This document shows, piece by piece, positions 7,892 to 10,540 of a DNA stretch of 10,540 nt (within the stretch, counting starts at the first letter, position 1; every line of letters begins with the position of its first letter). A model generated the notes under the pieces. It was not told where the DNA came from, searched no databases, and saw only the letters and a program-made list of their open reading frames with translations. The stretch is from Phoronis ovalis (Eukaryota; Phoronida; Phoronidae). The stretch spans positions 1 to 10,540 of the forward strand of contig JAOXYB010062579.1 of the NCBI GenBank assembly GCA_028565635.1, read 5' to 3'. The translations under genes and the position numbers were made by a program.

Positions 7892-8809
7892 ATACAGATT
7901 CGTTCCCACACAAAATAGCATTCGAACAATACGCTCGTATAGTCAATTAGTTTGTTTTCGTTAAATATTATTTTCCGTCAATGCAGAGTCTTTTATTTGA
8001 AAGGCTTGTTGCATAAAGGTTAGCGTGCATGAGCTGTTATTTCAGGATATTCACAAATTAGGTCAGTGTGGCTGGCAAAGTCATAACAGCTGTTCAGGGT
8101 GTGGGAGGTTGGCTGTTCTACCTGTCATAATTTAGTGGAAATGTTATGTATTTTGAAATTATTACGTTCCTATTTCTGCAGATGCAATTTTAAATACGTT
8201 TTAATGTAGATAATTAAAATATAGATACTATTTACGCAGTGATTTTCGAGATAAAAAGGTACTATTTTGCAAGCCTAAACTTGCCATACTTTTAGAGGGG
8301 GTACCATAGATTAATTCATTCAACGTAAACAGCCGCCATTTTTTCTTATTGCGAAGTAGCTTTTAGAGAATTTAAAATCGTTTCTACGCTATGTTTCTCA
8401 TCTCTATTCATTCACACTTAAAAGAATGGGTTTAGTAGTATTTAATCTTCATGATACGCAACCAATGTTATTGATATGTGCAGTGAATTTCGCAACCGGC
8501 ACAAAAATATGTAAGAAAAGCCGGGTGTTTATATATGCGTGATTGACAGTTGCCCTAGATAAGGTCATAAAATAACCAATTGGAGAACGTTATGAACTTA
8601 AAGGAACCAATCGCAGACAAAATCGCTGTCATATGACCTCCACGCCTCCTTGCACTAAACCAAAACAAACCTGTTGGCAAAGAACCGGGGAGAAAACAGC
8701 TGATCTCTGTCGTATTATTTCTCAGGAAGTTCATGATTTATAGCGGATTTTTTTATTGTAATAGTTAAATCGACATTAAGTCGAAGTTGTGAGAGAAGGA
8801 GAAGCAGCG
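7888..8809. promoter_or_regulatory. Bidirectional intergenic promoter region
   Basis: This stretch of about 920 bp separates two divergently oriented starts, so it should hold both promoters and both 5' UTRs. No exon is seen in it. Candidate elements are GCCGCCATTTT at 8332-8342 (YY1-type word on the minus strand), CCAAT at 8462-8466, and the CCAAT pair at 8576 and 8607. No convincing TATA box was found close to either start. Confidence 0.6.
8576..8611 (+). promoter_or_regulatory. Paired CCAAT boxes upstream of the zinc-finger gene
   Basis: CCAAT occurs at 8576-8580 (within CCAATTGG) and again at 8607-8611, 31 bp apart, about 200-235 bp before the ATG at 8810. CCAAT boxes spaced roughly three helical turns apart are a common NF-Y arrangement in animal promoters. 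The words are direct; the function is inferred. Confidence 0.4.
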
Positions 8810-10271
8810 ATGTTTGGAACTAGAAGGCTTGCGAAGCGATCTATTATAGGTACTAAGATTTGCGCTCCCTGGCAAGATGGCCGGTTTTATCCAGGGGTCA
8901 TCCAGGCAACGAAAGAAATGCCCAATGGTCAGTTCTGGTATCAGGTCTTGTTCGACGATGGTTACACACGTGAATTGAAAGAAAATGACATAATTGGACC
9001 TGGTTTTGAAACGATCCAAGAACGTCAACTTAAACATGGTCAGAAAGTATTTTTGACACATAATGGTCGAGAAATAACCGGGGTAGTTATCGAACATGAT
9101 CGGATTACTAACGACGTATTGGTGGATGCTGCTATTGGTGAAAATGACCGCCAAGAATTATTTAGAAAAATAGAGGAAATTCGACTTCTTGAAAGTAGAA
9201 AATCCGCCCGGCTTCAAGACCTAGATACTGATTATTCGAAATTGGCAGATATCCAAGTGCATTCCGATCATAGGAAACGGCCTGTTTCCCATGTTATTGA
9301 TGTACCGGCGAAATGCAGGTAGTGCATTTATTTTTGTATTACTTATTTTACACTTAAATATAATTTGTTAGCGTACAATAATCCAATTTATGTATTTGTC
9401 GCAAAATATTAAAAACAAATATTGATTTAACATCATGTGAATATTTTTTCCTCAAATGTTTCCATAATAAAAAGATATGTAGTCAATATAATCCCCCGAG
9501 AGCTATAAATAGATTGTAAACATTTCCCGCCATCATATGGAATAATTTTTGTCACAGAAAAATAAATAACTGTTTGTTTTCTTAAAAAATTGTATCTGGA
9601 ATTTTGTCACAATCTTCCTCTCTGAAGACTGAATGATGTAAATATGTCTCCTTAACTCATCACAACTCAGCTGCACATTTTGTTGGAGGAGACTTTATTA
9701 CTGTACTTTGTACTATATAGTTTTTGGCATTCAATTTCCTGTATAAAAACTTATGATTCGATCATCCCATATTTTTATGTAAAACTTTGCAAAATGCAAT
9801 GAAAACAGGATCAATATACTCATCTAAATTTCAACCCAGCAGCCTGTACAAACTTGTCTGTTCCAATAGCGTTAACCCATATAAAATTATATACTTAACA
9901 GTTATTGGAAAAATACATTAAAATACAGCTAATTTACTGTGCTATGACTGCTATGTGAAATATCCCTTCCATTTTTGTAATTCACCTGAAACTAATCATG
10001 AATAAAGAAAGGGTTGTTTATTTTAGACAAAAAGTATTGCATCATTTTTAGGAAAAAATACTTATGCTTTAATAACAATTGTTAAGTAAAGTTATAATTT
10101 CCCATCCCAGTGGGGAACCTCTTAGTAAATGTTTAAATTTGTTACATTTTAGCAACAATGGTCCATCAGCTGATATAGAAATGATGGATGAACACATGGC
10201 AGCAATGGTATTAACAAGCCTGTCATGCAGCCCAGTCTCACCAAAGTTTCCACTGAGCATGTTTGAAAAAA
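8810..10271 (+). CDS. ZNF395/ZNF704-like: ZNF395/ZNF704/SLC2A4RG-family transcription factor, first two coding exons (3'-partial)
   Basis: Seen: exon 8810-9318 (169 codons plus 2 nt; donor GTAGTG) joins exon 10153-10271 (acceptor ATTTTAG, donor GTAAGA). The split codon AG+C gives Ser170, so phase 2 agrees on both sides; 209 residues are visible. An in-frame TAA at 8777 precedes the ATG, which has G at -3. A basic start (RRLAKRS) leads into a Tudor-like segment at about 15-66 containing GRFYPG and VLFDDGY. A second similar segment at about 74-130 contains GQKV and NGREITG. The short block MDEHMAAMVLTSLSCSPV (181-198) matches the human ZNF395 stretch beginning MDEMMAAMVLTSLSCSPV almost exactly. 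Known: this family (HDBP1/HDBP2, papillomavirus binding factor, GLUT4 enhancer factor) are nuclear-cytoplasmic shuttling DNA-binding proteins with one C2H2 finger and a C-terminal C-clamp-like motif. Both of those lie beyond the right edge. One-to-one orthology with a vertebrate paralogue cannot be assigned. Confidence 0.93.
9319..10152 (+). other. Intron 1 of the ZNF395/ZNF704-like gene
   Basis: An 834-bp intron bounded by GTAGTG and a pyrimidine-rich ATTTTAG. Its length of AT-rich DNA shows no exon on either strand; a TATAAATA word near 9504 has no supporting context. The phase-2 junction is preserved by the flanking exons. Confidence 0.85.
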
Positions 10272-10316
10272 GTAAGACACATATGTACATGTATGCTGCC
10301 ACACATATGTATTATT

Positions 10317-10540
10317 CCCGGAGGGGGGGTACTCGAGGTATTTTTTGGTGGGGGTGTGCAGCCCAGTTAAAAATTTTGGATTTGGATTGTATACTTCTAA
10401 GTTCTTACTGTATTTTTTTGGATTGCTACTGTAAAGAAATTAAAAAATTTGGATTGCTACCCACTGCTTACAGCAAATAATTTGGATTAATTTTAGGTTT
10501 GTATTCATAAAACGATTTTTGGAATTTGGTTTGTATCAGT
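10317..10540 (+). repeat. Repeat in intron 2 of the zinc-finger gene: G-rich head and about 33-bp-period tandem array
   Basis: A CCCGGAGGGGGGGTACTCGAGG head and a GGTGGGGGTGTGCAGCCC block (10317 to about 10364) differ sharply from the AT-rich surroundings. They are followed by units starting TTTGGATTGCTAC or close variants at 10381, 10417, 10448 and 10481, spaced 36, 31 and 33 bp. A further TTTGG-type word lies near the right edge, so the array may continue. It looks like a dispersed repeat with an internal tandem part; the family was not identified. Confidence 0.6.

Noticed and set aside
7888-7929. Upstream extension of CULT exon 1 starting at TTG
   Set aside because: No ATG in that stretch; the first in-frame ATG is 7887 with a strong start context.
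8789-8809. Seven-codon upstream extension of the zinc-finger gene starting at GTG
   Set aside because: Non-ATG start. The ATG at 8810 begins the conserved MFGTRRLAKRS sequence, and an in-frame TAA lies just upstream at 8777.
8765-9154. Reading frame of 129 codons on the minus strand
   Set aside because: Antisense shadow of the ZNF395/ZNF704-like first exon, with no family resemblance of its own.
1-10540. tRNA, rRNA, CRISPR array or bacterial-type operon
   Set aside because: None seen. There is no cloverleaf with plausible A and B boxes, no regularly spaced repeats with unique spacers, and the gene structure is clearly spliced and eukaryotic.

Overview
The window reads as nuclear DNA of a metazoan, most likely a marine invertebrate; the phylum cannot be fixed from sequence alone. 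It is AT-rich, the coding sequence is split into short exons with GT...AG introns of about 340-1370 bp, and the spacers hold dispersed repeats and a foldback transposon. There is no sign of bacterial operons, ribosome binding sites or a viral genome.

Two recognisable genes lie head to head around a spacer of about 920 bp (7888-8809). On the minus strand (7887 down to 4029) a complete six-exon gene was assembled by hand from splice sites with matching phases. It encodes a 181-residue secreted-type CULT-domain protein, related to the thalidomide-binding domain of cereblon but without the Lon-like and DDB1-binding parts. All four zinc cysteines and the cage aromatics are present. On the plus strand (8810 to beyond the right edge) are the first two coding exons of a ZNF395/ZNF704/SLC2A4RG (GLUT4 enhancer factor, HDBP) family transcription factor. 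Its N-terminal Tudor-like region and the conserved block before the zinc finger are visible; the zinc finger itself lies outside the window.

At the left edge (370-248, minus) there is a plausible 41-codon coding exon of an unrecognised, helical and charged protein whose remainder would lie beyond position 1. Positions 371-4028 are mostly non-coding. They contain a 283-bp foldback (MITE-like) element with 126-bp inverted arms and a perfect 9-bp target duplication (2010-2310), and the first copy of a dispersed repeat of about 213 bp (1694-1907). The second copy is at 6450-6662, inside intron 2 of the CULT gene. Smaller palindromes, a diverged direct duplication and a tandem array of about 33-bp period occupy the introns.

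The shared promoter region has a pair of CCAAT boxes 31 bp apart on the zinc-finger gene side and a TISU-like start context on the CULT gene side. Nothing in the sequence links the two products functionally; what links them is the arrangement.
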